Shown here: positions 31,001-38,727 of the stretch, in pieces | Numbering within the stretch: position 1 is the first letter of the stretch | Layout: each line of letters starts with the position of its first letter | Source: Rhineura floridana | Lineage: Eukaryota > Chordata > Lepidosauria > Squamata > Rhineuridae | DNA length: 64,000 nucleotides | Direction: 5' to 3' | Assembly (NCBI RefSeq): GCF_030035675.1 | Contig: NC_084491.1 | Coordinates: 27,383,801-27,447,800 of the forward strand | Notes under the pieces: model-generated | Database searches by the model: none | Seen by the model: the letters and a program-made list of their open reading frames with translations, nothing else | What the model was told of the DNA's origin: nothing | Translations under genes and position numbers: made by a program

Positions 31001-31624
31001 AAACCAGAGGGCAGGATCATCATGACCAGGGTACAGAAAATGAACTGGAAGAATGTTTACTACAAATTCCTAGAGATCACTATTAGCGAAGCCAGGTGCC
31101 TGGAGTTGCACATGGAGATTGACTGGATACCTATTGCTCACTCCAAGCCAACAGGTGGAAATATTGTCCAATATTTATTACCTGGGGGCATTCCTAAAAG
31201 CCCCGGCCTGTATGCCATCGGTTATGAAGATTGTCATGAGAAACTGCAGTCTCCCGATCATGAGGGCATTAGCCAAGACCCTGAAAATGAGACACTGGGG
31301 GAAGCAGACATGCCCTTGTCACAAGCCTCGCTCAAAGTGGAGATGGAGTCCACCCGAATCATATATTGTTACCTTGGCATTGCTGAGGTCAGAACTCTCC
31401 AGCAGTGTTTGTTCTTACATTTTCAAGCAAACACCAAAACCTTCAGCAAAGAATGGGTTGGAATCAATGGATTTTTATCTCAAAACTGCATTGTAGACCC
31501 CGGGATTTCTCCCAAGTCCATTTACATCAAATTTGTGGAAGTGGAGAGGGACTTCCTTTCTGCTGGCTCCTTGGTAGAGTGTCTGGAAAAAGCCATTGGA
31601 TACCCCTTGAAATTTAACAATTGA
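8978..31624 (+). CDS. MSANTD2: MSANTD2, Myb/SANT-like DNA-binding domain-containing protein 2 (four coding exons, complete)
   Basis: The coding sequence is join(8978-9496, 27624-27882, 28878-28938, 30772-31624), 1692 nt, 563 residues plus stop; the human protein is about 559. The start MAAPCGSS and the end YPLKFNN agree with vertebrate MSANTD2 as I remember it. Residues 1-104 are low-complexity, rich in Ser, Pro, Gly and Ala. A Myb/SANT-like DNA-binding domain runs from about residue 105 ([15 protein letters not shown]) to about 205 and crosses the exon 1/exon 2 junction. The C-terminal half (about 285-563, exon 4) is a conserved domain of unknown function. All splice sites are GT/AG, with phases 0, 1 and 2. 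The protein is presumed nuclear and DNA-binding from its domain; its exact job is poorly known. Intron 1 is 18 kb and carries a long antisense L2. I see no break in the frame. Confidence 0.96.
9570..10839 (+). other. MSANTD2 intron 1, first part, no recognised element
   Basis: Intron 1 as a whole spans 9497-27623. This part has ordinary AT-rich intronic sequence, short C and T runs, and no repeat I could place. Confidence 0.6.
10850..10966 (-). mobile_element. Sauria-type SINE, 5'-truncated, minus strand
   Basis: It carries the BovB-like tail complement (TTCGAGTCGATCCCGACT, TATGGCGACCCTATGAAT) and the inner body (TTGCCTTCCTCTGAGGCTGA) of the fuller copies at 49940 and 62060, but the tRNA-like head is absent. 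A 10-bp direct repeat, AGGCACATGT, flanks it at 10840-10849 and 10967-10976. That marks the insertion exactly and shows it landed as a truncated copy. Confidence 0.9.
11000..11519 (+). other. Intron 1 sequence, no recognised element
   Basis: Nothing recognisable was found except T-rich runs. Short open frames on both strands around 11210-11630 have no domain and no splice context. Confidence 0.5.
11520..12015 (-). mobile_element. L2-like LINE 3' end
   Basis: The + strand shows an L2-like tail (GCACACTGCTCCATAGCATT, then AATAAG and A-rich stretches at 11600-11700). The complement of the ORF2 C-terminal block follows (AGGAAGGCTATTCCATAACT near 11828, matching the 'LWNSLP' region). Divergence is moderate, with no long frame left. 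Confidence 0.6.
12515..12640 (-). mobile_element. LINE tail fragment
   Basis: A TTTGTTTATTTATTTATTTA run is followed by TATCACTCTATATTTC and AAGTGGTTTACA. This is the usual layout of a minus-strand L2/CR1-like 3' tail in this window. Nothing coding remains. Confidence 0.5.
12721..16018 (+). other. Intron 1, mostly unique sequence
   Basis: About 3.3 kb of AT-rich intron without recognised coding content. The one repeat noticed is near 14240-14330, where GGCTGCAATCC at the left end and GGTTTGCACTGCA at the right end frame a motif (GAGTAAATAG, CTTCTGAGTAGTCATGC) that fits a small squamate palindromic repeat. Short open frames (13044, 14366, 15423) have no support as exons. Confidence 0.5.
16297..19292 (-). 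CDS. L2 ORF2: endonuclease and reverse transcriptase (one frame break)
   Basis: From ATG at 19290-19292 the frame encodes the start of an apurinic-type endonuclease ([12 protein letters not shown], then ITETWLDE). Near 18915-18925, in a run of CAG repeats (CAGTACAGCAGCAG), the reading shifts to another frame, which then stays open to 16297. The second part has [17 protein letters not shown] and WTDHYLVGF (endonuclease); [42 protein letters not shown] and YADDTQLYF (reverse transcriptase); and QLHWLPI (C-terminal region). It stops at a TGA (16297-16299) just after LPSFR; related copies continue as FRR..K..LFQ, so this stop is probably a CGA-to-TGA decay, about 40 codons early. The protein would be the element's own nicking and copying enzyme. 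Confidence 0.88.
19338..21575 (-). CDS. L2 ORF1 protein, 745 residues, intact frame
   Basis: An uninterrupted frame of 745 codons lies just upstream of ORF2 in the same element. It has a basic N terminus (RKRRR-type clusters also near residues 270-290), acidic and Gln-rich linkers, a possible coiled segment around [18 protein letters not shown], and a middle domain about residues 400-490. That domain begins with [12 protein letters not shown] and later has [11 protein letters not shown], which resembles the RNP2 and RNP1 strands of an RRM fold. No CCHC zinc knuckle was seen. By analogy with other LINE ORF1 proteins it would bind the element RNA. The RRM reading is inference. The stop at 19338-19340 is in the same frame as the start of ORF2, with about 15 in-frame codons between them. 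Confidence 0.8.
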   Translation of the reverse strand: MALTRRARKALGFSPPLECISSRNSKRSKRGRKEQAIAPVLCQIEEKTSKERSGQLKITHFLTNTQHKRGEKDTVQAPAFPLDWSIMSKDYMQRNRGQTAALNLAEELALAKSQNVISATHTSGSSGSQLIAESHEEPDVERAKRPDEAEQMTPTGLRVPLTESKQVDHAADKVHDRDVPASPLPELYNQLTQADPSGLGLTLKGWMFSLATELEQMKIFLSECNQLLTSLVEAQQIASATVPINDPTSIQNNTLPVPPQQPRNNPRKATCLRKRRRIAINVKKSKNLKLQKIAQSNKLNFKRLFALMDKLPSVTAEKTRTLLPKQPIRAASSYQLEDDSKPHPLPPSRDLYRTIPASASVSYIPLQDPWQDVLRREQETQGKPLSVLAPHWSLVLNQRKMVFVNYPKPWGVIPLEERKYHLAETVRAVVPASLSTSDIEQVEYLHFDGIRARAVVTFSSQNIATQIYHNKEELGKSGLFLSRLFENQAPPVDLMPRPRRRNNHGQEEDWITRGTLIDLRPKEMCVNRGATVAAAHLGIPDPQLQAVCQYEDGDIDLVVEEGTMLLQSFGALPPSERREILNRLDQLTKRLADIQAWAPNIVAPALHSITRARTGREDHVATLDTIQLYPESLCSGVELPLLPVPSESARATKENIIPPDPGYNIKHQAAVKRGATDQAGAPLQPGTIEAGAIRRRLSPPNDAGREGVSDSGGVTELAKQGSGLCAPFALLSPNICRLTHTFPSP
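22085..22240 (+). mobile_element. SINE-like copy with 5S-like head remnant and L2-like tail
   Basis: GTGCCTGGATGGGAGACCAC resembles the 5S rRNA C-box region. It is followed by CCGCCTTGGGTTTC, GGTGGGGTATAAATG and AATAAATAAATAAATA, an L2-type tail. Related copies are at 35076-35230 and 47484-47640. The head is worn, so the 5S origin is inferred from the better 5S-headed SINE at 38735. Confidence 0.5.
22498..22505. repeat. Left target-site duplication of hAT element (GTTATATT)
   Basis: These 8 bases recur exactly at 22934-22941, directly on the other side of the element. An 8-bp duplication is the hallmark of hAT insertion. Confidence 0.9.
22506..22933 (-). mobile_element. Internally deleted hAT transposon with BED-finger remnant
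   Basis: The 428-bp element starts CAGGCCTGTGGAGTCGG and ends GACTCCACAGCCCTG, a terminal inverted repeat of about 15 bp. It is flanked by a perfect 8-bp duplication (GTTATATT, 22498-22505 and 22934-22941). Subterminal regions repeat GACTCCGACTCC. On the minus strand, 22825-22550 is open and encodes a piece like a BED zinc finger (FVCQCMTQD, then NLKRHLQRF), the usual N terminus of a hAT transposase. The catalytic domain is absent, so this is a deletion derivative of a longer autonomous element. Confidence 0.92.
22942..23479 (+). other. Intron 1, no recognised element
   Basis: Nothing was placed except a short stretch near 23240-23330 (GAGTCAAACCATTGATCCAC) that may be the tail of a diverged tRNA-derived SINE. 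Confidence 0.4.
23480..23640 (-). mobile_element. L2-like tail fragment
   Basis: GATTATTTATTTATTT is followed by ATCCCATCCTTCCTCCC, AGGAGCCAAGGGTGGC and A-rich sequence, the minus-strand layout of an L2-type 3' tail. Confidence 0.55.
24322..24459. mobile_element. hAT-like palindromic MITE
   Basis: The left end CAAGTGTGAGGAACCTTTGG and the right end ending ATCCCCACTTCTG are imperfect inverted copies, with complementary inner arms (GATGCTGCTGAACTACAGC and the complement of GTTCAGCAACATC). The 8-bp flanks TTCTATAG (24314-24321) and ATCTACAG (24460-24467) agree at 6 of 8 positions, as expected for an aged target duplication. Confidence 0.75.
25062..25095 (+). repeat. AAGA microsatellite
   Basis: About eight uninterrupted AAGA units lie inside MSANTD2 intron 1. 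Confidence 0.95.
25096..26156 (+). other. Intron 1, no recognised element
   Basis: No exon or repeat could be placed. The 94-codon minus frame at 25258-25542 has no recognised domain. Confidence 0.5.
26157..26380. mobile_element. MITE-like repeat, family with GGCCAGCCCTACCA end
   Basis: It starts GGGGCCAGCCCTACCACATC and continues with 'CTCAGGCAGCAAATTCATC', in the same order as 56068-56330 and 61007-61315. The right terminal part is lost or diverged here. Confidence 0.5.
27624..27882 (+). CDS. MSANTD2: MSANTD2 coding exon 2
   Basis: The acceptor is TTTCTGTTTCAG (ends 27623), and the exon starts ACTCTTCGC, in frame after exon 1 to give the continuous reading [16 protein letters not shown]. 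It ends at 27882 with donor GTAAGA, leaving phase 1. It encodes the last part of the SANT-like domain, including the basic helix [11 protein letters not shown] and [11 protein letters not shown], and then the linker [17 protein letters not shown]. Confidence 0.96.
27883..28877 (+). other. MSANTD2 intron 2
   Basis: The 995-bp intron has GT/AG ends. Near 28600-28730 it holds an L2-like tail in + orientation (TTTGCTGCCCTGGGCTCTTT, GAAGGGCAGGACATTAATC, then CATCATCATC). The rest is AT-rich with no recognised element. Confidence 0.7.
28878..28938 (+). CDS. MSANTD2: MSANTD2 coding exon 3 (61 nt)
   Basis: This short exon follows the acceptor GATCTTTCAG and is followed by the donor GTGAGT. Joined to exon 2 it reads [19 protein letters not shown], agreeing with the same linker in other vertebrate MSANTD2 proteins; KPLKIKQE looks like a sumoylation-type site (IKQE). 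It ends in phase 2, completed as Gln by exon 4. Confidence 0.93.
29185..29760 (-). mobile_element. Diverged L2-like LINE 3' end in intron 3
   Basis: The + strand shows a tail-like start (TTGTTTACTAAAGATATCCT), A-rich sequence, then complements of the L2 ORF2 C-terminal blocks. Around 29590 TTTAGGTATCCTGG matches the 'PGYLKD' region, and near 29660 CCTGAAAGCCAGC matches the region upstream of it. The frame is broken. Confidence 0.6.
30270..30445 (-). mobile_element. tRNA-derived SINE, minus strand
   Basis: It reads, on the + strand, ATAGAAGCACAGGAAGCCTG, ACTGACTGGCAATGACTCTC, ACCCTACCTGGAGATGCTAG and GACCTGGGACCTTCTGC. This is the complement of the SINE body and of the tRNA-like head with its B box (GGTCC(C/A)(A/G)GGTC(C/A)AATCC pattern). 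Confidence 0.75.
30772..31624 (+). CDS. MSANTD2: MSANTD2 coding exon 4 (last)
   Basis: The acceptor TTTCTTTAAAG ends at 30771. The exon reads [20 protein letters not shown] and stays open to the TGA at 31622-31624. It encodes residues from about 280 to 563. Conserved stretches include [38 protein letters not shown], and [20 protein letters not shown]. The most variable part lies around residues 445-470, between [10 protein letters not shown] and LKVEMES, as in other species. Confidence 0.97.
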
Positions 31625-32700
31625 ATTTCGTCCTTCATAAGGATCATGGCTTTGGCTTTTCTGTGGCATTTGGGCATCTTTTGGAATCTTGCAGTACGGG
31701 ACTGGGCAAAATAAGCCTTTTGGAACGAACTTGGAACAAAAAGACTCTTGCGGGTGATTTTACATAAAGAGTATCCCAAGTCAGCAAAATATACAGCTTA
31801 CTTGCTTGGTCAATTAGCTGGTTTTGTAAAGAGAAGACTCTAAAAGGGAGCCTGTAAATACAATGACTGTTGGTACATTCCACGTCGGACAAACGTATAC
31901 TTTGCGTTTCATATGAAAAAGCTGTTTTCCATAATGTCTCATTTTTACACATATGTCTCTATCAGTGTTATTACAGTTATGTAATAAATAAGCAATAGAT
32001 AATGGCGAATTTAAACTTGGAGTCACATAAGACTGGTTTACAGTGCCACCATTTGCTCCTCTTGTATATAATTTAGCATTTCACATTTTTTCACCCATCA
32101 AGTGTTTTTTTACTGTTTCCAACCAGTGTTGCCTGCAAAAAAACCCTTCTGTTTCTGTGATGTATCCCACTTTACTAGTAGTGCTGTCATATCAGCTTTT
32201 CCTCCCCTTTACATTAAAGTACTCCCTGGCCTTTTTCAAAAATTTAGTTAGCCTCTTCATGTGGCAGTGAAAGTAACTCAGCTGCCGGGAAGGATTTTGT
32301 CAAACCATGCTTTTATCAAATGCAATCAAAGCTGTGAGAAGGGGTGGGGTTGGGGGGGAGGGGAGGGGGGACTCCTGGACCGGGGCAGTAAGCATTTTTA
32401 ATGCCTCATCAGAACGTTACTATATAAGCCCCATTACGCTGCTGGCAAGTTCCGGCTTTTTTATTTCTTTTTTTAAAAAACCCCCATTGATCAGTGGAAG
32501 TTGTGACATACAATGAATGTGTCAGTCCAAATAAAAACAAACGTGGATTTTCAGAAATGTGTTTCTTACTCAGTGGTATCTCTTTGGATATAGAAATGAC
32601 CTTCAGAGGAATTTATTTTAAAAGGCACTGATTTATATAGTCATTTTGAAATAAATTCTCGCACAACTGGCTTTGCCCTCAGGGTTTTCCTTACAATGCA
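31625..32700 (+). terminator. MSANTD2: MSANTD2 3' untranslated region with candidate poly(A) signals
   Basis: AATAAA hexamers occur at 31983-31988, 32530-32535 and 32650-32655. A purine-rich G-run lies near 32340-32375. No known repeat was seen up to 32700, which fits a retained 3' untranslated region. The true cleavage site cannot be chosen from the sequence alone. Confidence 0.6.
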
Positions 32701-32999
32701 AATCATGTAAGTCTGTGGACTTCCTATAAAATGTATGCCGCCACTGAAAAGTCTCTGCTTCTTATGCCAGCCGGACTAGCAGGCAGTCCAGGCACACGAA
32801 GCAAGGTCCCACCTTGGTGGACCGAGAAGCTCATTAGGGAGTAAGTGGCTCCTGAAATACACCAGACCCAAGCTACTTACTCATCCCTGGCAAATTTTAT
32901 GATTTGTTCCTGTGGGAAAACTGCATCCATTTTTTTTATTCTGCAAACAGAGCAGTTTTTTACTTGTGCTGTTCAGGGTAGCAGGGGGAGGTAATGGTG

Positions 33000-33080
33000 G
33001 AAACCAGCCTTCTCGAACCTGGGGCCCTCCTGATCTTTTGGATTACAGTTCCCATCATTGCTGCCCCTGCTGTGAAGCAA
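33000..33080. mobile_element. Fragment of hAT-like palindromic MITE
   Basis: One arm only: CTCGAACCTGGGGCCCTCCT, then GGATTACAGTTCCCATCAT. The second arm is missing. Confidence 0.5.
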
Positions 33081-33600
33081 GAGTGCCTGCACATTCAAAA
33101 GATAGGGAAGTTTATCACTGTGACAGAATGTCAGTGGTTTTTGAGGTATGGTGGTTGCATTTCTAAAAAACTGAAATGGTAAAAGTTACTTAGCACTAGA
33201 GCTTGGTTCAGAATTGCCCCTCGTTCTTAAATATGGGTCAGTGGGAAGCTGCTGTAATTTTTGACAAATTCAAGGAAACGGCAAGTACTGGTTGATGTTA
33301 CAAATTGCTGCTAAAAAGAATATATGTAGACCTGTAACATTTTATAATACCAGCAGTGACCCTGATCAAGCAGTATCTGCATTCTGGGCAACCAGAATGT
33401 CCCATCTGAGTATTTGCATATGCTCTTGTTTGCACATGGCAAATAAGAAGTGGTGCTATATCATCTCTTTGTTAATAGACAGCTATTTTATATCTCCCCA
33501 TTACCATCATTTCCCATTACTTGAGATATAGCATACCTGAGCACTCCAGGCCAGTAAAGAAAGGCCTGCTTCTTCATGTCCTGCAAATGAAATCCTTTCT
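33080..33600. other. Unassigned intergenic DNA
   Basis: No gene or repeat was recognised. Confidence 0.4.
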
Positions 33601-33609
33601 CTGGGTGAT

Positions 33610-33720
33610 GTTCAGCTAAGACCGACTTGGAGTACACCCACTGAAGACTAACTTAAGTTCATTAATTCCAATGGGTCTACTCTGAGTAGGACTTAGTTGC
33701 CCACAACCCTCTGCGTTCCA
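33610..33720. repeat. Palindromic interspersed repeat, right part
   Basis: CCAATGGGTCTACTCTGAGT followed by AGGACTTAG, with a worn left arm. It is the same family as 60300-60425. Confidence 0.55.
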
Positions 33721-34390
33721 CACTGCTTTAGTTCCCTGCCCAACAAACTGGAAACTTGAATTTGTGGGAGAGTTTCCTTCTGGAATAAGTGCCACATGGG
33801 TGAAATCCAGTGCTTCATCTTATATCCTATCTATCTTCTACCTAAGATATGGCTCATCCATTGCAGTCAAGCAGTTGTCTTTGAGTTTAATTCCCACAAC
33901 TTAAATCTGTAATTGTAGATTTAATTCTCAGATCAAATAATATGATGCTGTTATCTTCAGAGGAGTGAGGAGAGAGATCTCTACTTCAGCTTCCATGTGC
34001 ATAACCCAGAGCCAGTGATGTCAATAAGAGGTAAGTTGACAAAATGTTAAAAGGATATTCCATCTACTTGCAGAACTTCCCAAGAACTTTTATGCAGTGC
34101 GATGCAGCGTTGAAGATTTGAGCAGGAAGTTTTCTATGATCCTAAAGATAATTAAACCTAGACTTTGCTTTTCAAACCTGTATTTAATTGTATTTTTTTT
34201 AAAAATCATTTCATATGTAACTGCTCGCCAAGTACCACTTTGGAGTTGCTTTTATGAAACTGGATCATATTATGCATGTTCATAATGAGGTTGCTTCAGA
34301 CTTTGTTTAGAATATCTAACATGGCTGCAAAGTGCAGGCATTTACGTTGGTATGCACATTGGTATAATTGGAATGATCTTTTTATCAGGA
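33721..34390. other. Unassigned intergenic DNA
   Basis: AT-rich sequence with no recognised gene or repeat. Confidence 0.4.
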
Positions 34391-34530
34391 TAGGGGTAGG
34401 TAGCCTGTGGCCCTCCAGATGTTGCTGGACTATACCTCCCATCAGCCTTGACCACTGCCGATGCTGGCTGGCTATGATGTGAGCTGGAGTCCAACAACAG
34501 ATGATGGGGCCACAAGTCAGCCATTCCTTG
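34391..34530. mobile_element. hAT-like palindromic MITE
   Basis: The left end TAGGGGTAGGTAGCCTGTGG runs into CCCTCCAGATGTTGCTGGAC. The right arm is complementary (GAGTCCAACAACAGATGATG, ending CAGCCATTCCTTG). The flanks show no clear target duplication. Confidence 0.7.
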
Positions 34531-34861
34531 TTTAGGACTTGAAAGGGAATTGTGTAAGTTGTTGATACATAGGAAAAACGTAAGATCTTGAAGCAACTGC
34601 TAGGGAAAATTAACCAAGCTCAGTGCGTAAGCTGCCTTTGAGGTTTGTGAGGATAAAATGAGGCTGCTCTTTGCTCTTTGGAAGAAGAGCATGAAATGGA
34701 TAAATGAACTTCCTGGATGGCTTTACACAAGACCCTATTTCTGCCGCGTCCTCCCAGCAGTATGGGGATGTTGATCCAGATTACTGTGTGGGTGTAAAGG
34801 TGTTTGAGAGAACTCATAATGAAGTTCCTTGAACAATGAGTGTTATGGATGTACAAATGTC

Positions 34862-35035
34862 ATGGGAACATAGGAAATTGCCTTATTCCGAGTCAGACTG
34901 TTGGTCCACCTGGCTCAGCACTGTCTGCACTGACTGGCAGCAGCTCTCCCATTTTTAGGCAGGAGCCTCTCGCCGCCACTACCTGGAGATGCCCGGAATT
35001 GGGCCTTCTGCACGCAAGGCAGATGCTCAGCAACA
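34862..35035 (-). mobile_element. tRNA-derived SINE, minus strand
   Basis: GGGAACATAGGAAATTGCCT, AGACTGTTGGTCCACCTGGC, ACTGACTGGCAGCAGCTCTC and CTACCTGGAGATGCC follow in the same order as in the copies at 30270 and 53762. The tRNA-like head lies at the right end. Confidence 0.75.
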
Positions 35036-35075
35036 TCAGGCAGAATAATGTCATATTACACAAGAAGTTCTGCAG

Positions 35076-35230
35076 CATGTGGTCTGAAGGAACGTGAGGC
35101 CACCACCTTGCTGAAGCTAAGCAGGTCTGGATCTGGTGTGTGCCTGGATGGGTGACTTTCAGGGAACCACACGTACACTGCCTTGGGTTCCATGGAGGTA
35201 GAATGGTGGGATTACTCTGATCTTGCATTC
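35076..35230 (+). mobile_element. SINE-like copy with worn 5S-like head
   Basis: GTGGTCTGAAGGAACGTGAG, then GCTGAAGCTAAGCAGGTCTG and TGCCTGGATGGGTGAC resemble the A-box and C-box parts of 5S rRNA. They are followed by TGCCTTGGGTTCC and an L2-like end. It is closely parallel to 47484-47640. Confidence 0.6.
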
Positions 35231-35534
35231 CTGTTACTGAACCGTGGAGCCACCTACCTACAGGCTCTCCATCTTGTCTGATTCAACTTCAACCTGTTAG
35301 TCCTTGTCCAGCCCACAACTGAATCAAGGTACTGAGTCAGCACTTGCATGGCCATATGTGATGTAACAGAGCACTACAAATCCCCTAATGACTGCTCCCA
35401 ACATCTTTCGTAGAGATGTTGAACAGCATATGGGGACAGAATGGAACTCTGTAGCTTAACCCAAAGCTTAACATTCAGGGTGTCAAAGCATAGTCACTCA
35501 ATGCCACCTTCTGAAATTGACCCTGCAGGTAGTG
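35231..35534 (-). mobile_element. L2 LINE fragment, part 1 (split by a MITE)
   Basis: The minus strand corresponds to L2 ORF2 from the '[10 protein letters not shown]' region back to the 'YMKPLG' region, diverged. The element resumes at 35941, after the hAT-like MITE at 35543-35932. Confidence 0.6.
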
Positions 35535-35542
35535 CTAGAGCC

Positions 35543-35932
35543 CAACAGAAGCACAGGGCCCATTCATGATAGTTATGTCCCCTCAACAGCCACACCCCCT
35601 AACTCGCTCTGTTGTCATCCGCACATTCCTCAGTCATTCTTCCGCACACCTCCCACAGCAACAAGCGTTCCTAGGAGTGAACCAGCATGAAAGGGGAGTA
35701 TGTTAGCTCCTGAAAAGAGTCTTCTCAGTGGTAGACTCACCTCCTTTCACTCTGATTTGCTCCGTCAGCAAGAAAGGGGACAAGGAAGCATGTTAGAAGA
35801 TTAGTCTCAGTGGCCAACACACTCCCCTTTCATGTTGATTGGCTTGTAGGACACTGGAGAACATAGGGATCTGGCTGGGACCCAGCTACCAAAAAAGTAA
35901 GGGGTCTAAGACCACGGATGACTATACCCCTG
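35543..35932 (-). mobile_element. hAT-like MITE, family CAGGGGTGTAGT
   Basis: The right end ATGACTATACCCCTG is the complement of the family left end CAGGGGTGTAGTC. The inner sequence (AGTCTTCTCAGTGG, CACTCCCCTTTCATGTTGAT) matches the copies at 39364, 42055 and 58006. The left terminal about 20 bases are shortened. The 8-bp flanks CTAGAGCC (35535-35542) and CTAGAACC (35933-35940) match at 7 of 8. It sits inside an L2 fragment. Confidence 0.85.
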
Positions 35933-35940
35933 CTAGAACC

Positions 35941-36200
35941 CCTGTAAGACAGCATGCCCCAACCAATCAAACTAGTCTAGCAAACAAAACATTTTTGATG
36001 GTATTGAAAACTACTGCCATTTCTGAGCAGATGGAACAAGAGTATTGCACTCCCCGTTTTCCTACAAAAGGTCATCCATCAGGGTGACCAAGGCTGATTC
36101 AGTGCAAAACTCAGGCCTGAACCCAGAATGGAAAAGGTCCAGATAATCTGTTGCCTCCACTACGTTCTCCATCACCACCCCCAAAATGAAGGCATGTGTG
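35941..36200 (-). mobile_element. L2 LINE fragment, part 2
   Basis: It continues the fragment at 35231-35534: CATCCATCAGGGTGACCAAG is the complement of the 'LVALVDDL' region, and AGATAATCTGTTGCC follows from the 'TDYLDPF' region. A diverged remainder may reach about 36260. Confidence 0.7.
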
Positions 36201-36640
36201 ATGGGCAGTAGTTTTCAAAACTGCAGCTCCAAGGTAGGCTTTCTCAAGAGCAGCTGTGTTATTGCTTCCACATTAAAATCACCTTTGATCATCTGACTAT
36301 ATCCTTGAAGACTTTTAAGTGGTCTCCAGAAATTAAGATAATTCTTGTTTCTGTCAGCAGAGGGAGCCCTGTGGTTTAAAAGATGCAAACATTCTTCCAA
36401 ATTCCAGCCCTCTGTTTAAGGCTTTCATCATCCCTCTAATAGTGAACTGAAGTGGTGGAGTTTGGAAGTAAAATGAAAGCACACAAAATTTAGGTATCTA
36501 TTTCTACAAACTCAAGTGATTCTCTAGGTATGCAGAAATACAGGATTTTGTAAATTAAAAGAATTCAGTTTGTTTAAATCCCGCAAACTGTCTGATCAAG
36601 ATTCTGAGTTTACAGAAAGCTGATGACAGTTGAGTCTACA
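36201..36640. other. Unassigned intergenic DNA
   Basis: No recognised gene or repeat beyond a possible worn L2 edge near 36200-36260. Confidence 0.4.
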
Positions 36641-36643
36641 AGG

Positions 36644-36779
36644 CAGGTGTAGGGAACCTGTGGCCCTATAGATGTTGCTAAACTACAACTCCCACCAACC
36701 CTGGGCTTTGACCATGCTTGCTGAGGCTGATGGGAGTTGCAGTTCAGCAAGCTGGAAAGTGAAAGGTGCCCCACACCTG
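36644..36779. mobile_element. hAT-like palindromic MITE
   Basis: The left end CAGGTGTAGGGAACCTGTGG and the right end ending TGCCCCACACCTG are inverted copies. The inner arms AACTACAACTCCCACC and its complement surround a GACCATGCTTGCTGAGG core. Confidence 0.8.
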
Positions 36780-36789
36780 CTGTAGATCC

Positions 36790-37240
36790 GCCGATGTGTA
36801 AAATCATAGAATAGTGGAGTTGAGAAGGGACCTCTAAGGTCATCGAGTTCAACCACCTGCTCAGTGTAGGAATAAAATATATTCAACAGGTGCCTGTTCA
36901 GCTGTCTCTTGAATGCCTCCAGTGTTGGAGAGTCCACCATCTCCCTAGGTAATTGGTTCCATTGTTTTACTTCTCTAACAGTTAGGAAGTTTTTCCTGAT
37001 GTTCAGTCGAAATCTGGCTTCCTGTAACTTGAGCCCATTATTCCACGTCCTGCACTTTGGGACGATCGAGAAGAGATCCCGGCCCTCCTCTGTGTGGCAA
37101 CCTTTCATGTACTTGAAGAGAGCTATCATATCTCCCCTCAGTCATTTCTTCTCAAGGCTAAATGTGCCCAGTTCTTTCAGTCTCTCCTCACAGGGCTTTG
37201 TTTCCAGTCTCCTGATCATCCTTTGTAGTGTGTTCTTGGA
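36790..37240 (-). mobile_element. CR1-clade LINE 3' end
   Basis: The minus strand is open from 37129 to 36683 and encodes the CR1 ORF2 C-terminal blocks MIALFKYMKGCHTEEGRDLF, NNGLKLQEARFRLN, VKQWNQLPREMVDSPTLEAF and KRQLNRHL. The + strand start AATCATAGAATAGTGGAGTT is the usual CR1 3' end. Confidence 0.88.
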
Positions 37241-37244
37241 TCTA

Positions 37245-37350
37245 GTGCAAGTGTGAGGAACCTTGGGTCCTCCAGATGTTGCTGAACTACAAGTCCCATC
37301 ATCCCTGATCCTGCTTGTTGGGGCTGATGGGGGTTATAGTAGACCACACT
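37245..37350. mobile_element. hAT-like palindromic MITE, shortened
   Basis: CAAGTGTGAGGAACCTTGGG, CTCCAGATGTTGCTGAAC and GGGGCTGATGGGGG are present. The outer right arm is missing. Confidence 0.6.
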
Positions 37351-38084
37351 GAGCTAGGTAGACTAATGGTCTGACTTCATGTAACAAGGCTTCCTAGGCC
37401 CCTATGGTGCACAGCACACAAGGAGTGATGAGATAATGTCAGGAATCTTATTAGCGTTGCCATTTTGATCTCAAATAATCTCTTTAGCTTGGGGGACTCT
37501 TGACACTGTTGGTTCAAAATTACAGGCAATAGGTTTCTCCAAGAGGACAAAACAGATTAGTATGCAGCTGGGCTGCTCAAATCTAATCTGTTCATTTTCA
37601 GAGATTTGCTTAAATCCTTATTTGATTTAAGAACATGTTAAAGTTGTTACTCTGCCATCCAAATCTGATTATTCATCTAGCGGATATTGTTCATTTCCAT
37701 AGCTATCAATTATTTGAGGGAAGGGGATATAAATCTATTATACTTTGGGGTAAATTGCTAAATTAAGTGTTCAGTCATTTCCCTGGGACCACTTTCCATT
37801 CAGAGGAAATTAGGATCAGAGTGCTTCCATGTGTTTTTTTTTCTTGTCTCAGATTATTTTGTGTTGGCATATTTTAAAGTTGGCCGTTGAATAGAGCTTC
37901 ATAGGTCAGGCATGACCTATCTGGTTCTCAGAGAGTTATGTGCTCCCCACTGTTATATAATCCCCACTTTCCTAAATGGTGAGATGTTCCAGGGGCAGCA
38001 CTAACCGGACCTACCACACATTTCTACTCAGAAGTAACATCTACTGATTTCAATGGGTCTTAATCCCAGGCAACCTCACAGCAC
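37351..38084. other. Unassigned intergenic DNA
   Basis: AT-rich, no gene recognised. Near 38020-38080 a CAGAAGTAACATCTACTGAT stretch is the remains of a small palindromic repeat. Confidence 0.4.
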
Positions 38085-38465
38085 TAGACATCCAATGAAG
38101 CTGAATGTTGGAAGATTCAGGACAGACAGAAGAAAGCATTTCTTCACACAGCACATAGTTATTTAAACTCTAGCATTCTCTCCCGCAAGGAACAGTGGGA
38201 GCCAGCAACTTGGATGGCTAGACAAATCTGTGAGCGAGGAATAGCTACAAACCCTCATGGCTGTGCTCCACCTCTAGAATCAGGGCAGCATGTTTCTGAA
38301 TTCAGATTGCGGGAAACCACCGCGCAGAATGCTGTTGCATTCAGGTTCTGCTTGCAAGCTTCTCATAGGCAAATGTTTCACCAATGTGGGAACAGGATGC
38401 TTGACTAGATGGACCATTGGCCTGATCCAGCAGGGCTCTTCTGATGTGCTTCTGTCCTTAGTTTC
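38085..38465 (+). mobile_element. CR1-clade LINE 3' end, + strand
   Basis: It begins with the CR1 block 'CCAATGAAGCTGAATG' and runs to the 3' end GCTTGACTAGATGGACCATT and GATCCAGCAGGGCTCTTCT. The same 3' end occurs at 41225-41440 and 52590-52880. No long frame remains. Confidence 0.75.
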
Positions 38466-38727
38466 CTTTGAATGGAAGAGCACTGGAATTTGGTTAGCTA
38501 TTGCTGCTTTAATTGATTTTGCTGTTTTTTTTTACTTGTTTTTGGTTTGGATTAGCTCATCCTCATTATTACTGCTGTAGTTGTTGTTAAACAATTTCAA
38601 CCAGAAGAAAGTTACTGCCACCCAAAACTCAGTTTGTTGGGGGAGAGGGCAACACTGGTCCACCATTCATCTGCTCTAGCCCAAATTCCTTCCTGACATC
38701 ACACATGCACACCTAATTTTTAAACAT